DNA from: Sphingobacterium composti | GTDB taxonomy: Bacteria; Bacteroidota; Bacteroidia; Sphingobacteriales; Sphingobacteriaceae | Direction: 5' to 3' | DNA: 64,000 nucleotides | Assembly: GCF_009829075.1 (NCBI RefSeq) | Contig: NZ_WUQZ01000001.1 | Coordinates: 62,001-126,000, forward strand | Part shown: positions 36,747-47,000 of the stretch, one piece after another | How the letters are laid out: each line of letters begins with the position of its first letter | How positions within the stretch are numbered: position 1 is the first letter of the stretch | The notes under the pieces: model-generated | The model's database searches: none | Seen by the model: the letters and a program-made list of their open reading frames with translations, nothing else | What the model was told of the DNA's origin: nothing | Position numbers and translations under genes: made by a program

Positions 36747-39700
36747 ATGTGGAATTTAGACAAACTTAAACTTGGAAAGGGTAGGTTGTGGGTTTTTACC
36801 TTCTCCTTACTTGCAATCAGCACTAATTCAGTATATGGAAATAGGCTATCGTTCGAAGAAGCTTATCATCACGCTTTAAAACAACAAACAGTGCAAGGTA
36901 CTGTCGTTGATGCCTCGTCTGGAGACCCCATATCTGGTGTTACAATCAACCTAAAAGGATCAAATTTAACAACGCAAACAGATGGCCAAGGAAAATTCTC
37001 TATCCAAGCACGAAATGGTGATATTTTGATAGCTAATATTTTGGGTTTTCAAGCTAATGAACAAACGGTATCTGGCACTTCAATTATTTTCCGACTGGCT
37101 GCTGAGCAAGCAGATATTGAAGAGGTAATAGTTGTGGGCTACGGTACTATGCGGAAGTCAGATGTTACTGGCTCCATTGCAGTAGTAAAAGGAGAAGAAA
37201 TGACCAAGGCACAAAATTTTGGAGCATTAGATAACCTAAGAGGTAAGGCCGCCGGTGTAAATATTTTTTCGAATTCAGGACAGCCAGGTGCTTATGGAGC
37301 TAAAGTATTAATTCGTGGTAATGCTACGATTAATGCCTCATCTAGTCCATTATACGTGGTAGATGGTGTAGTTATGGAAAATTTTCATCTTATGAACCCC
37401 AATGATATTGAGCGTATAGAAGTCTTGAAAGATGCTTCTTCCGCAGCAATTTATGGTGCTAGAGGGGCGAATGGGGTTATACTTGTCACCACAAAACGTG
37501 GAGCTTCAGGTGGAGGTAAATCTATCAGCTATCAAGGTTCAGTAGGTGTAAGTTCTGTACAGCGATATATGAATGTTTTGAATAGTCAGCAATGGGTAGA
37601 TGCATTTATGATTGGATTGGCCAATGAAAATAAATATCAAGCTGATTTTCTAAAAAATAGAGATCCAAATTGGAAACCATGGTCTTTAGACAAGAAGGAT
37701 TGGTTTAATGACCCCAATTATTTCGATTCCAATGGAAATCCTTTGTATGATACGGATTGGCAAAAGGAGTCAAGTCAGAATGGACTGTCTCATAATCACC
37801 AAATAAATATTCAACAGGGTGATGAAAAATCATCTGTTGGTGCTTTTGTAAATTATACTGATCAACAAGGTGTAATTAAAAATATGTTTAGTAAACGTTT
37901 TAGTGGTAAGCTTGCCTATGACACTAAAGCGGTTGATTGGTTGTCGTCGAGTGTGAACCTCATGGTGAATCACAGTCTAGCAAACTATACACCTGAAGAT
38001 GGTGGTGGACAAGATGCTAGACGGACTATGATTGAAATGCTTCCATGGTTACCTGTCTATGAACCATCAGGACAATATACAAGTTCTACAAGTTCAACTG
38101 TTAATAATGTTTTAGGTTTTGAAGGTATGGCAAATCCAGTTTCTATCTTGGAATTGCAAAAGCGAAACCGGTATAATACACAGATCTTTGGTAATGCAGC
38201 CTTGACATTCCATTTGGCTGAAGGTTTAGATTTGAGAACTCAATTTGGTGTTGATAACCAACGCAGAGATTATAAGGGCTATTCTTCCGTATTGTTGAAT
38301 AATATATCAAAGCCTAATGGTTGGGCAGAGCTGCAATACGAAAATATGTTCTATTGGCAACAAGAAAATTATCTTACTTACCAAAAAACAATTGATAAAC
38401 ATAGAGTTAATTTGATGGGGGGATTGTCTTGGCAAGCTAGATCATCACAATATTCGCAATCACGTACTGAGGGATTTGACGATGATTTTTATGAATGGAA
38501 TAATATGGGGGTAGGAAGAACTCCTTCTTCTCCAAACTCCAATACAGATAAATGGGCAATGAATTCTTACTTTGTAAGGGGAGCATATACCTATAATGAT
38601 AAGTATTCTGCTACAGTAACAGGACGCTATGATGGTTCTTCAAAATTTGGTAAAAACAACAAATATGCATTTTTCCCTTCCGCAGGTTTAGCGTGGAATG
38701 TGTCAAATGAGGATTTCATGGCAGATAATAATACCATTAGTAATTTAAAAATTCATACAAGTTATGGACGGACTGGTAATTCTGAAATAGGGTCTTATAG
38801 TTCTACTGCTAATGTATCAGCGGGTACTACTTTATTAGATGGTACAAGACAACCATTTTCATGGGTATCTACGTTAGCAAATCCAGATTTGCGATGGGAA
38901 ACGTCTGATCAATTTGATTTTGGGGTAGAGTTTGGTTTATTTTCTAACCGTTTAAATTTTGATGTGTCAGTTTACAATAAAAAGACTGTTGATTTATTGT
39001 TGCAAACTCCTATTCCGAGAAGTACTGGTTATTCAAGTGTAATGAAAAATATTGGTTCAGTGCAGAATAGAGGTATAGAGTTATTAATCAATGCTTATCC
39101 TGTAAGAAATGAAAATTTAACTTGGAATACCATGTTGAATATGAGTTATAACCAGAATAAAGTTTTAAAACTAGGAGATAAGGATGAGGATATACAAAGA
39201 TTATGGTGGGTTGGCGGAGCGAATCAAATCATTCGTGTAGGCGAAAATTTAAATAGCTTTTATGGATATAAGCGCGAAGGAATTTACACACAAGCTGATG
39301 TTGATGCAGGTCAAGCGACGCTAAGTCAAGTGGGAAGACCTAAGCGTTCTACTGACAAATATATCATTGGTAAGGGGACTCCAGACTGGGCAGGAAGTTT
39401 TATAAATACGCTTAACTACGGTGATTTTGATTTAACAGTTGATCTCCAATTTGTTTATGGAGTAGAGACTATGCAACAGTTCTATCATTCCACATACGAT
39501 AGATTTGGAATTACTAATGGTCTAGTAGAAATTTTAACTGATGCGTATAGTGAATCCAATCCAAATACAAGGCAACAGGCTATTTATTTAACAAATAGTG
39601 GTCATGCAGGACAAGATACAAATGTTGATGATGCATGGGTAGTAAACGGATCCTATCTAAGATTTAATTTGATACAATTGGGTTATACTTTTAATTCAGA

Positions 39701-39899
39701 AATGTTGAATAAATTAAGATTAGGTGCTGTCAGACTATTTGCATCTGCGAATAATCCTTGGTTGATTACTTCCAAAGACTTCAAAGGATATGATCCAGAA
39801 AGTACATCTCAAGTAGGAGATAACTTCGGGCAAAATATTACGTTTTTCTCTTATCCTAGAGCCAAGACTTTCACATTAGGGGTAAATGTTAAATTTTAG
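36747..39899 (+). CDS. SusC/RagA TonB-dependent transporter (second pair)
   Basis: Outer-membrane importer of 1050 residues. Features in order: signal segment (LWVFTFSLLAISTNSVYG), a carboxypeptidase-regulatory-like domain (about 49-120, GTVVDASSGDPISGVTINLKG), TonB-box-like EEVIVVGYGTMRKSD, plug with IEVLKDASSAAIYGARGANG, and a barrel ending FTLGVNVKF. The SusD partner follows after 9 nt. No glycan enzyme is attached to this pair; the next genes are a GMC oxidoreductase and its small subunit. Substrate unknown; shared operator suggests relation to the mannan locus. Confidence 0.92.
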   Translation: MWNLDKLKLGKGRLWVFTFSLLAISTNSVYGNRLSFEEAYHHALKQQTVQGTVVDASSGDPISGVTINLKGSNLTTQTDGQGKFSIQARNGDILIANILGFQANEQTVSGTSIIFRLAAEQADIEEVIVVGYGTMRKSDVTGSIAVVKGEEMTKAQNFGALDNLRGKAAGVNIFSNSGQPGAYGAKVLIRGNATINASSSPLYVVDGVVMENFHLMNPNDIERIEVLKDASSAAIYGARGANGVILVTTKRGASGGGKSISYQGSVGVSSVQRYMNVLNSQQWVDAFMIGLANENKYQADFLKNRDPNWKPWSLDKKDWFNDPNYFDSNGNPLYDTDWQKESSQNGLSHNHQINIQQGDEKSSVGAFVNYTDQQGVIKNMFSKRFSGKLAYDTKAVDWLSSSVNLMVNHSLANYTPEDGGGQDARRTMIEMLPWLPVYEPSGQYTSSTSSTVNNVLGFEGMANPVSILELQKRNRYNTQIFGNAALTFHLAEGLDLRTQFGVDNQRRDYKGYSSVLLNNISKPNGWAELQYENMFYWQQENYLTYQKTIDKHRVNLMGGLSWQARSSQYSQSRTEGFDDDFYEWNNMGVGRTPSSPNSNTDKWAMNSYFVRGAYTYNDKYSATVTGRYDGSSKFGKNNKYAFFPSAGLAWNVSNEDFMADNNTISNLKIHTSYGRTGNSEIGSYSSTANVSAGTTLLDGTRQPFSWVSTLANPDLRWETSDQFDFGVEFGLFSNRLNFDVSVYNKKTVDLLLQTPIPRSTGYSSVMKNIGSVQNRGIELLINAYPVRNENLTWNTMLNMSYNQNKVLKLGDKDEDIQRLWWVGGANQIIRVGENLNSFYGYKREGIYTQADVDAGQATLSQVGRPKRSTDKYIIGKGTPDWAGSFINTLNYGDFDLTVDLQFVYGVETMQQFYHSTYDRFGITNGLVEILTDAYSESNPNTRQQAIYLTNSGHAGQDTNVDDAWVVNGSYLRFNLIQLGYTFNSEMLNKLRLGAVRLFASANNPWLITSKDFKGYDPESTSQVGDNFGQNITFFSYPRAKTFTLGVNVKF

Positions 39900-39908
39900 A
39901 ATACTATC

Positions 39909-41480
39909 ATGAAAAGAAATAAATTAATAATCGCGTTGGGATTAGGGTTGATTGTAAGTACTTCATCATGTACCAAATTTCTTGATGAAGCTCCTTTATC
40001 CTCTATTATCAAAGAAACATATTATAAAACTGAACTACAAGCTACTGGTAATATCAATTCTCTTTACAGGAGAGGAGCACCTACAAGATATTCTTCAGCA
40101 GGGAGCGCTTATTTGGGCCCTCAAGCTTCAATAAACACTATGTTAACAGGTTATTTTACGAACAGCTATGAAGGTCAAGAGTTAGTGTGCAAATATGCTC
40201 GTGAACTAACTAGGCAAAATAATGTAAGTATGATTTCTGGGACAATGGATGGAGTGTGGAATTCTGCTTATGAAGCGATCAATATTGCCAATGGGGCAAT
40301 TAAATATATACCAGAAATTCCTTTTTCGGATGCGAATAAGCAAAAGCAATTTATTGCAGAAGCTAAATTTTTTAGAGCATATAATTATTTTTATTTGGTG
40401 AAGACATTTGGTGATGTTCCTTTAGTTACTGAACCCACTGAGAGTTTGGATAATCTTGATGCATCACGTACAGAAGTTCCTAAAGTGTATGAACTTATAG
40501 AAAGTGATTTGAATGAGGCTGTACAAATTTTACCAGCTAAAACATTCGCGAATAACAACCATCGGATTTCTAAATACGTAGCAGCTATGGCGTTAGCAAA
40601 TGTGTATTTGCAACAAGGAAAAAATACGCAAGCTGCGGAGATGGCAAAATTGGTAATTAATTCATCACATGGCATGATTCAAAATACCGATTTGGAGGCA
40701 AATAGTGCCTATAATCAACTTCGCAAAACGGATAATTTGAATGAAGTAATCTATGCAATGGAATTTGATGGGACGATTTCCACAAGTTCATGGTGGCCTA
40801 CGTATGCATTTAGCTCTTCAGCGGTATCTGTATTTTCTACCTACTCTATTTTTGAGCGCGTTTTTGGACCAACTAGTAGGTTCTTAAATGTTTACGCTGC
40901 AGACGATTTACGCATAAAACCTAATCAGTTCTTTCATTGGAGTTATACAAGACCTGATGATCCAACTAAAAAATGGACTTCTACAGAAGCGGGTGTTTGG
41001 TATTACTATGATGAAGATGCTCTTTTAAATTCAGGCAGAGGCACAAAGGATTGGAATTTTTACAGATATCCAGAGGCGCTATTAATTGCTGCAGAGGCTA
41101 TTGTAGCTGCTGGATCTGTTAATGCCGAAGCCGCTGGTTATTTAGCGAATGTAAAAGCACGTGCAAATACGACAGGAAAGACGGTGGCTACAATCACTTC
41201 GGAATTATTAGCACTTTCTAAAGAAAAATTTATTGAAGAATGTTGGAACGAAAGGCTAAGAGAGTTTCCTTTAGAATTCAAAATGTGGGATGATATTATC
41301 CGGACAAGGAAATTTCCTGTTATCTCACAAACGGTCAAAGGATCTATCACATGGGTGAATTTGATCGGTGCACAGAATGGATCAGGAGCTACATTTAAAG
41401 AGTCGGATTTATTGTGGCCAATATCAAATGATGAGTTGCAAAGAAATCCTAATTTGACACAGAATCCAGGTTATAATTAA
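39909..41480 (+). CDS. SusD/RagB lipoprotein (second pair)
   Basis: A 523-residue SusD-type lipoprotein with signal MKRNKLIIALGLGLIVSTSS then Cys21. Family blocks: KQKQFIAEAKFFRAYNYFYL and VKTFGDVPLVTEP in the N-terminal TPR-like half, and EKFIEECWNERLREFPLEF and NPNLTQNPGYN at the C-terminus. Length normal. It pairs with the SusC at 36747 and is followed by a terminator, so the GMC genes are probably a separate transcript. Confidence 0.91.
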   Translation: MKRNKLIIALGLGLIVSTSSCTKFLDEAPLSSIIKETYYKTELQATGNINSLYRRGAPTRYSSAGSAYLGPQASINTMLTGYFTNSYEGQELVCKYARELTRQNNVSMISGTMDGVWNSAYEAINIANGAIKYIPEIPFSDANKQKQFIAEAKFFRAYNYFYLVKTFGDVPLVTEPTESLDNLDASRTEVPKVYELIESDLNEAVQILPAKTFANNNHRISKYVAAMALANVYLQQGKNTQAAEMAKLVINSSHGMIQNTDLEANSAYNQLRKTDNLNEVIYAMEFDGTISTSSWWPTYAFSSSAVSVFSTYSIFERVFGPTSRFLNVYAADDLRIKPNQFFHWSYTRPDDPTKKWTSTEAGVWYYYDEDALLNSGRGTKDWNFYRYPEALLIAAEAIVAAGSVNAEAAGYLANVKARANTTGKTVATITSELLALSKEKFIEECWNERLREFPLEFKMWDDIIRTRKFPVISQTVKGSITWVNLIGAQNGSGATFKESDLLWPISNDELQRNPNLTQNPGYN

Positions 41481-41500
41481 TATAAGCATTATAATAACTT

Positions 41501-41540
41501 AACTCCCTAAAAATGTATCAACAGTTTTGGGGAGTTTTTT
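41501..41540 (+). terminator. Terminator after the second susD
   Basis: AACTCCCTAAAA (41501-41512) pairs with TTTTGGGGAGTT (41525-41536) with one G-U pair, followed by T-run. Confidence 0.82.
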
Positions 41541-41582
41541 ATTGATTTAATTTCACCATAAAATCAAATCTTACAATTTTAA

Positions 41583-41598
41583 GCTAAATCGTTTTCCT
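41583..41598 (+). promoter_or_regulatory. LacI-type operator candidate, copy 3
   Basis: GCTAAATCGTTTTCCT shares the first nine bases with copies 1 and 2 and keeps AAAnCGnTTT symmetry around the central CG. It is 55 nt before the start of the small dehydrogenase subunit. Confidence 0.4.
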
Positions 41599-41637
41599 AA
41601 ATAATTCATATATTAGGGATACCAATTGAAAACAACA

Positions 41638-42117
41638 ATGAAAAGAAGATCCGCTATCAAGCAACTTTTTATTCTCGCTGGGGGTATAGCTATAGCTACA
41701 TCATGTACGGGAGATCGCAAAAAGTCCAGCATAGCCCTCTCAAAAGTCGATTTTTCAAAGGCTGATGAAGATTTATTAGGCGAACTTGTCGAGTCTATAA
41801 TCCCTGAAACGGATTCACCTGGTGCCAAAGCCCTTAATTTACATTTATTCGTTATGAAAATGGTTGATGATTGTCATTCTCTAGAGGATCAAACCGTTTT
41901 TGTAGAAGGTTTAAAAAAGGCAAAATCTGTAAAAGGCAAGTCTCCACAAGAAATCCAGCAGTATTTATCATCTCTAGGAAATGAGGATAAGTTCTTTTCA
42001 ATCTTGAAAAGACGTACCATTATGGGCTATCAAAATTCAGAGTATGTGATGAAAAACAAGATAATTTATGAATTGGTACCAGGCAGATACGATGGTGCAG
42101 TAAAAGTGAGCAGTTAA
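41638..42117 (+). CDS. Gluconate 2-dehydrogenase subunit 3-family protein (Tat lipoprotein)
   Basis: Small partner of a periplasmic GMC dehydrogenase. From the ATG at 41638 (MKRRSAIKQLFILAGGIAIA, then TSC) it has a twin-arginine lipoprotein signal and 159 residues. The family core is DEDLLGELVESIIPETDSPG, GAKALNLHLFVMKMVDDC and a C-terminal Tyr/Arg region. In known complexes this subunit carries its cofactor-bearing GMC partner across the membrane. The GMC gene starts one base after its stop, so the two are translated together. Confidence 0.86.
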   Translation: MKRRSAIKQLFILAGGIAIATSCTGDRKKSSIALSKVDFSKADEDLLGELVESIIPETDSPGAKALNLHLFVMKMVDDCHSLEDQTVFVEGLKKAKSVKGKSPQEIQQYLSSLGNEDKFFSILKRRTIMGYQNSEYVMKNKIIYELVPGRYDGAVKVSS

Positions 42118-42118
42118 T

Positions 42119-43834
42119 ATGGCATTCCTGAATATAGATTCGCAAAAAGATAGAACCTACGATGCGATTGTTGTTGGTTCTGGAATTAGTGGCGGTTGGT
42201 CTGCCAAAGAGTTGTGTGAACGTGGGCTTAAAACGCTAGTACTAGAGCGTGGTCGTGATGTGCAACATATTAAAGATTACCCAACGACCAATATGTATCC
42301 TTGGGAGTTTGAGCATCGTAATGAAATGCCTTACCAAATAAAACAAGATAATCCGGTTGTGAGCAAGTGCTATGCATTCCATGAAGATGCTGCTCATTTT
42401 TTTGTTAAAGACAAGGAACACCCATATATTCAAGAGAAGCCATTTGATTGGATTCGTGGCTATCAAGTGGGCGGGAAATCATTACTTTGGGCTAGACAAA
42501 CTCAACGTTGGTCGGATTTTGACTTTGAAGGTCCAGCTCGCGATAGTTTTGCGGTAGATTGGCCAATTCGATATGCCGATTTAAAGCCTTGGTACGACCA
42601 TGTAGAGCGTTTTGCAGGTATTGCGGGAGATAAAGATGGATTGCCTGAATTACCTGATGGTGAGTTTTTGCCTGGTTATCCATTGAATGTAGTCGAAAAA
42701 TATTTCAAACAAGCAGTAGAAAAGAAATATACGAACCGAAAAGTTATTTCGGCAAGATGTGCGCATATTTCACAACCTCAGCCTATTCATATTCAACAAG
42801 GACGTACGCAATGTCAAAATCGAACATTGTGTCAGCGTGGTTGTCCTTTTGGTGGATATTTTAGTTCGAATGCTTCTACGCTTCCATGGGCAGCAAAAAC
42901 TGGCAATCTTACTTTACGTCCTGACTCCGTTGTACACTCTATATTATATGATGAGCAAAAGGGAAGAGCTATCGGTGTAAGAGTTATCGATCGAAACACC
43001 AAAGAGGAAATTGATTTCTACGCTAAGGTAATTTTTGTAAATGCAGCAGCAATAAATACAAATTTGATTTTATTGAATTCTATATCCAATCGTTTTCCAA
43101 ATGGCTTGGGCAATGATAGTGATACATTAGGCAAGTACGTTGCTTTTCATAATTATAGTGCGCGGATATATGCGGAATACGAAGGATTACTAGATTACAA
43201 AGTTGAGGGACGTAATCCAGCAGGAGGAGCATATATTCCAAGATTCAGAAACCTTCATACGCAAGAAACAGATTACTTACGCGGTTACGCAGCTGGTTTT
43301 GGAGCATACCGCTCTTCACACTCCGATACTTCTGGTCTTGGTGAAGATTTGAAAAATTCTTTATTAAATCCAAAATTAGGAAATTGGGGCGTTGGCTCCC
43401 ATATGATGGGTGAAACTATCCCTAAAGCGTCTAATTATGTAGCGCTGGATGTAGATAAAAAAGATGAATGGGGGATACCTTTGCTCAAGATTTCTATTGA
43501 TTATGATGAGAATGATGAAAAAATGAAAAAAGATTATCTTGATACGATGGAAGAAATGTTTGTCAATGTGGGCTTTACAAATATTAGACGGAATGATAGT
43601 TGGCAAGCTCCCGGATTGGATATCCACGAAATGGGTGGTGTCCGCATGGGATTAGACCCAAAGACTTCTATGCTAAATAAATGGAATCAGTTACATGCTG
43701 TACCAAATGTGTTTGTTACAGATGGAGCTGCAATGACCTCTACATCTACTCAAAATCCTTCTCTTACTTATATGGCATTCTCTGCGCGATCAGTTGATTT
43801 TGCCGTTTCAGAATTAAGGAAACAAAACATTTAA
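42119..43834 (+). CDS. GMC-family FAD sugar dehydrogenase
   Basis: Flavoprotein oxidising a sugar or sugar acid hydroxyl, with electrons probably passed to the respiratory chain. The 571-residue protein has the dinucleotide loop YDAIVVGSGISGGWSAKEL, GYQVGGKSLLWARQTQRWS (GMC signature), CQNRTLCQRGCPFGGYF with clustered Cys, and the C-terminal active-site pair His in DIHEMGGVRMG and Asn in STQNPSLTYMAF. It lacks a signal of its own and should be exported with the Tat-bearing subunit encoded just upstream. Related pairs act as glucoside 3-dehydrogenases or gluconate/2-keto dehydrogenases; which applies is not decidable. Confidence 0.88.
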   Translation: MAFLNIDSQKDRTYDAIVVGSGISGGWSAKELCERGLKTLVLERGRDVQHIKDYPTTNMYPWEFEHRNEMPYQIKQDNPVVSKCYAFHEDAAHFFVKDKEHPYIQEKPFDWIRGYQVGGKSLLWARQTQRWSDFDFEGPARDSFAVDWPIRYADLKPWYDHVERFAGIAGDKDGLPELPDGEFLPGYPLNVVEKYFKQAVEKKYTNRKVISARCAHISQPQPIHIQQGRTQCQNRTLCQRGCPFGGYFSSNASTLPWAAKTGNLTLRPDSVVHSILYDEQKGRAIGVRVIDRNTKEEIDFYAKVIFVNAAAINTNLILLNSISNRFPNGLGNDSDTLGKYVAFHNYSARIYAEYEGLLDYKVEGRNPAGGAYIPRFRNLHTQETDYLRGYAAGFGAYRSSHSDTSGLGEDLKNSLLNPKLGNWGVGSHMMGETIPKASNYVALDVDKKDEWGIPLLKISIDYDENDEKMKKDYLDTMEEMFVNVGFTNIRRNDSWQAPGLDIHEMGGVRMGLDPKTSMLNKWNQLHAVPNVFVTDGAAMTSTSTQNPSLTYMAFSARSVDFAVSELRKQNI

Positions 43835-43855
43835 GGTTATTTATTGTTTTATAAT

Positions 43856-43899
43856 CGTGAAGTCTATTTCATAATTTGAAATAGACTTTTTTTATCACG
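43856..43899 (+). terminator. Terminator after the GMC dehydrogenase
   Basis: AAGTCTATTTC (43860-43870) pairs with GAAATAGACTT (43878-43888) followed by T-run; an outer CGTGA/TCACG stem (43856-43860, 43895-43899) could alternate with it. Confidence 0.82.
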
Positions 43900-44022
43900 T
43901 AACATTTTTGTTGTGTAAATTTTGGTTTTAGTAATTTACTTTATTAACTTCAATTCGATAACACAATTACTTACATTAAAACGACCTCTACTATGACTTA
44001 ATTAATTACACAACCTCTACCG

Positions 44023-44038
44023 TCGTCTACGTAGACGA
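44023..44038 (+). promoter_or_regulatory. 16-bp perfect palindrome before the third susC
   Basis: TCGTCTACGTAGACGA is fully symmetric around a central CG, 41 nt before the start codon. It has the size and centre of a dimeric-repressor operator (LacI or similar) but a sequence unlike the sites at 27905 and 36623. Confidence 0.6.
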
Positions 44039-44056
44039 TAAATTATGATAACCATT

Positions 44057-44074
44057 ACACACACACACACACAC
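44057..44074 (+). repeat. (AC)9 dinucleotide tract in the susC translation-start region
   Basis: Nine uninterrupted AC units end five bases before the ATG at 44080, exactly where an initiating ribosome contacts the message. Slippage would alter spacing between upstream elements and the start codon. Confidence 0.9.
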
Positions 44075-44079
44075 TTATT

Positions 44080-47000
44080 ATGAAAAAATTCTATTCAGTT
44101 ATGAAGGAAGTATTTATTCAAAAAAATATTTCCTCCAATCGCTGCACGTATGTATCTGTAGCATTATTAATCGCCAGCCAAATGGCGTATGCTAATAATT
44201 CAACAAATTTTCATTCACTTGTAAAGCCTGAAATCACTTCTATTCAACAAGAGATAGCTGTGAAGGGAAGAGTAGTATCCTCGAATGGCAATGAAGCTTT
44301 AGCTGGTGTAACCGTAAAAGTGGTAGGAACAAATAATGTTACCTCGACTAACCAAAATGGTGAATTTGAAATTAAAGCTAATACGAACCAAGTTATTGAA
44401 TTCACTTACATCGGGCATATTTCAAAATCAGTAACTGTTACAGCCTCATCTACTAATGTCCATATCCAATTGGAAGAAGATGGGACTAATTTGGAAGAAG
44501 TCGTTGTAACAGGTTACGGTACGCAGCGTAAAAAAGATTTAACAGGTTCGGTAGCTATCGTTGATGTGGCAGTTTTGAAATCTCAACCTGCAGCAACTGC
44601 TGTAGAGGCCTTACAAGGTAAGGCTACCGGGGTTCAAATTGTGAATGATGGAGCCCCTGGTTCTACACCACAAATTAAAATACGGGGTTATTCGACAATT
44701 AATAATAATGAACCACTATATATTATTGATGGTGTTCCTTTTGAAGGAAAGCTGAGCTGGCTAAATCAAAATGATATTGAATCCATGCAAGTACTGAAGG
44801 ATGCATCAGCAGCGTCAATATATGGTGCTAGAGCAAATAATGGGGTAGTAATCATAACTACTCGTAGTGGTAAGTCCGGTAAAACCCAATTTAGTTTTGA
44901 TGCTTATGCAGGTATGCAGTCCCCTCAAAAGGAACGTTTTCCAACAATGCTGACTCCCCAGCAGAATTTGGATATGCAGAATAGCATAAATGGTACTAAT
45001 CTTACCTTACCGGATTATCTAGCAGCAGGATCAAAATTTGGACATGATATTACACCCGCAGATGCGGATATGTCCAAGTATAATTATACACGTGACTTTG
45101 CTACTTTTTATCAAATCACCAAAGCAAATAAGGAGGGGACGGACTGGTTTAGAGAAGTAACCCAGAATGCACCAACACAATCGTATCAATTGGCAGCCAC
45201 TGGGGGCAATGATAATGCAAGTTATGCAATGTCTGGAGGGTTTTTGGATCAAAAAGGTACAGTGATACATTCAAATTTTCAGCGCTATAATGTCCGCACT
45301 AACACACAATTCAAAGCTTTCGATGGCAAATTACGATTTGGTGAAAATATGCAATATAGCTATACAAGAGGTGTAGGTATGGGAGTGAATCCAAATGCTG
45401 CTGGTGGTTATATGGGAGATGAGAGTGTGGTTGCTTGGGCATTTCGTATTCAAAATATAGTGCCTGTTTATGATGAAGGAGGCAATTTTGCAGGTACAAG
45501 AGGAGGATATGGAAATGGTCAGAATCCTGTTGCATGGGCATATCGTGCGAAAGATGACGTTAATAAAAGCAACTTCTTTTTCGGGAATATTTTTGGTGAA
45601 GTAGATATTGTAGAGGGACTTACTTATCGAACTAGTTTTGGACTTCGTTATGAGAATTATAACGGAATAGATATCGCATATCCAAACCCAGAATTTGGTG
45701 AAGGATCGATGAATAATGCATTGAGCGAATATTTTGGATATGGTTCTGAATGGACTTGGACAAATACCTTAAACTATCGTAAGCAATTTGATTTACATAA
45801 CTTAAATATATTAGCAGGTACAGAAGCTATTAGTAGCCGTAGTCGTGATTTATCAGGAAATAGAAATAACTTCTTTATACTCAATAGTTTAGATTATTTT
45901 TACTTGAATGCTGGTACTTCCAATTTTGGTAATGCAAGTTCAGGCGGTGTTGGTTCTATGTTTTCTGTTTTTGGTAAAGTGGATTATAGTTACAATGATC
46001 GTTATATTTTGAGTGCAACGTTACGTCGTGATGGTTCTTCCAATTTCGGACCGACGCACAAATATGGTTTGTTCCCAGGAATTTCGGGAGCATGGCGTGT
46101 GTCGAGTGAGGAGTTCATGCAGGATGTTTCATGGGTTTCAGATTTAAAATTAAGAGCAGGATACGGTGTTACGGGTAATCAACGTATTCCAGCATATAAT
46201 TATATAAACCGTTATGCGAGTTCAATCACCCAATCGTCATATCCTATTGGTGGAACAGTGCAAAGTGGACTTTGGCAAAGTGATTATTCCAATGAAGATG
46301 TAAAATGGGAGCAAGTGAAAGCATTAAATGTAGGGGTTGATTTTACATTTTTAAATGGCGACTTTGATGGCGCTATCGATTATTATGATAAGAAAACTGA
46401 AGATATGCTATTCCGTGTACCGCTACCAGCTATTTCGGTAGGTAGAGCAGCATCACCTTATGTAAATATTGGTAATATGCGCAATCATGGTTTAGAACTT
46501 TCTTTGGGATACCATTACGGTCGTCGTCAAGAGAAAGACTTCACACTTGACTTGAGTGGTACTTTCTCAAAAAATATTAATGAAGTAGTCGCTTTAGCAC
46601 CTTCTGTATCTTCTCAAATTTATGGAAACTTCAGAAGTATATCTACTACGATATTAAAACCAGGAGAAGCTTTCGGTTCATTCTATGGTTATCAAGTTGC
46701 AGGTGTCTATAAAGATGCAAGCGATGTTGCGAACTCACCCAATTATGCAGATGATAAGGCAAGACCAGGAGGGTTGAAATATCAAGATATTAATAATGAT
46801 GGCGTAATTAATGATCAAGACCGTACCGTAATAGGTAGTCCACATCCTGATTTTATCTATTCGTTAGGTATCAATGCGGCCTATAAAAATTGGGATCTGT
46901 CTATGTTTTTCTACGGTTCTCAAGGTAATGATGTTTTTGATATGACACGTTATTTCACAGACTTCTCCGTATTTTCAGGATCTAAAAGCGCTCGACTCTT

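Noticed and set aside
44057..44074. AC repeat as part of a CRISPR or larger tandem array
   Set aside because: A simple dinucleotide run only; no direct repeats with spacers anywhere in the window.
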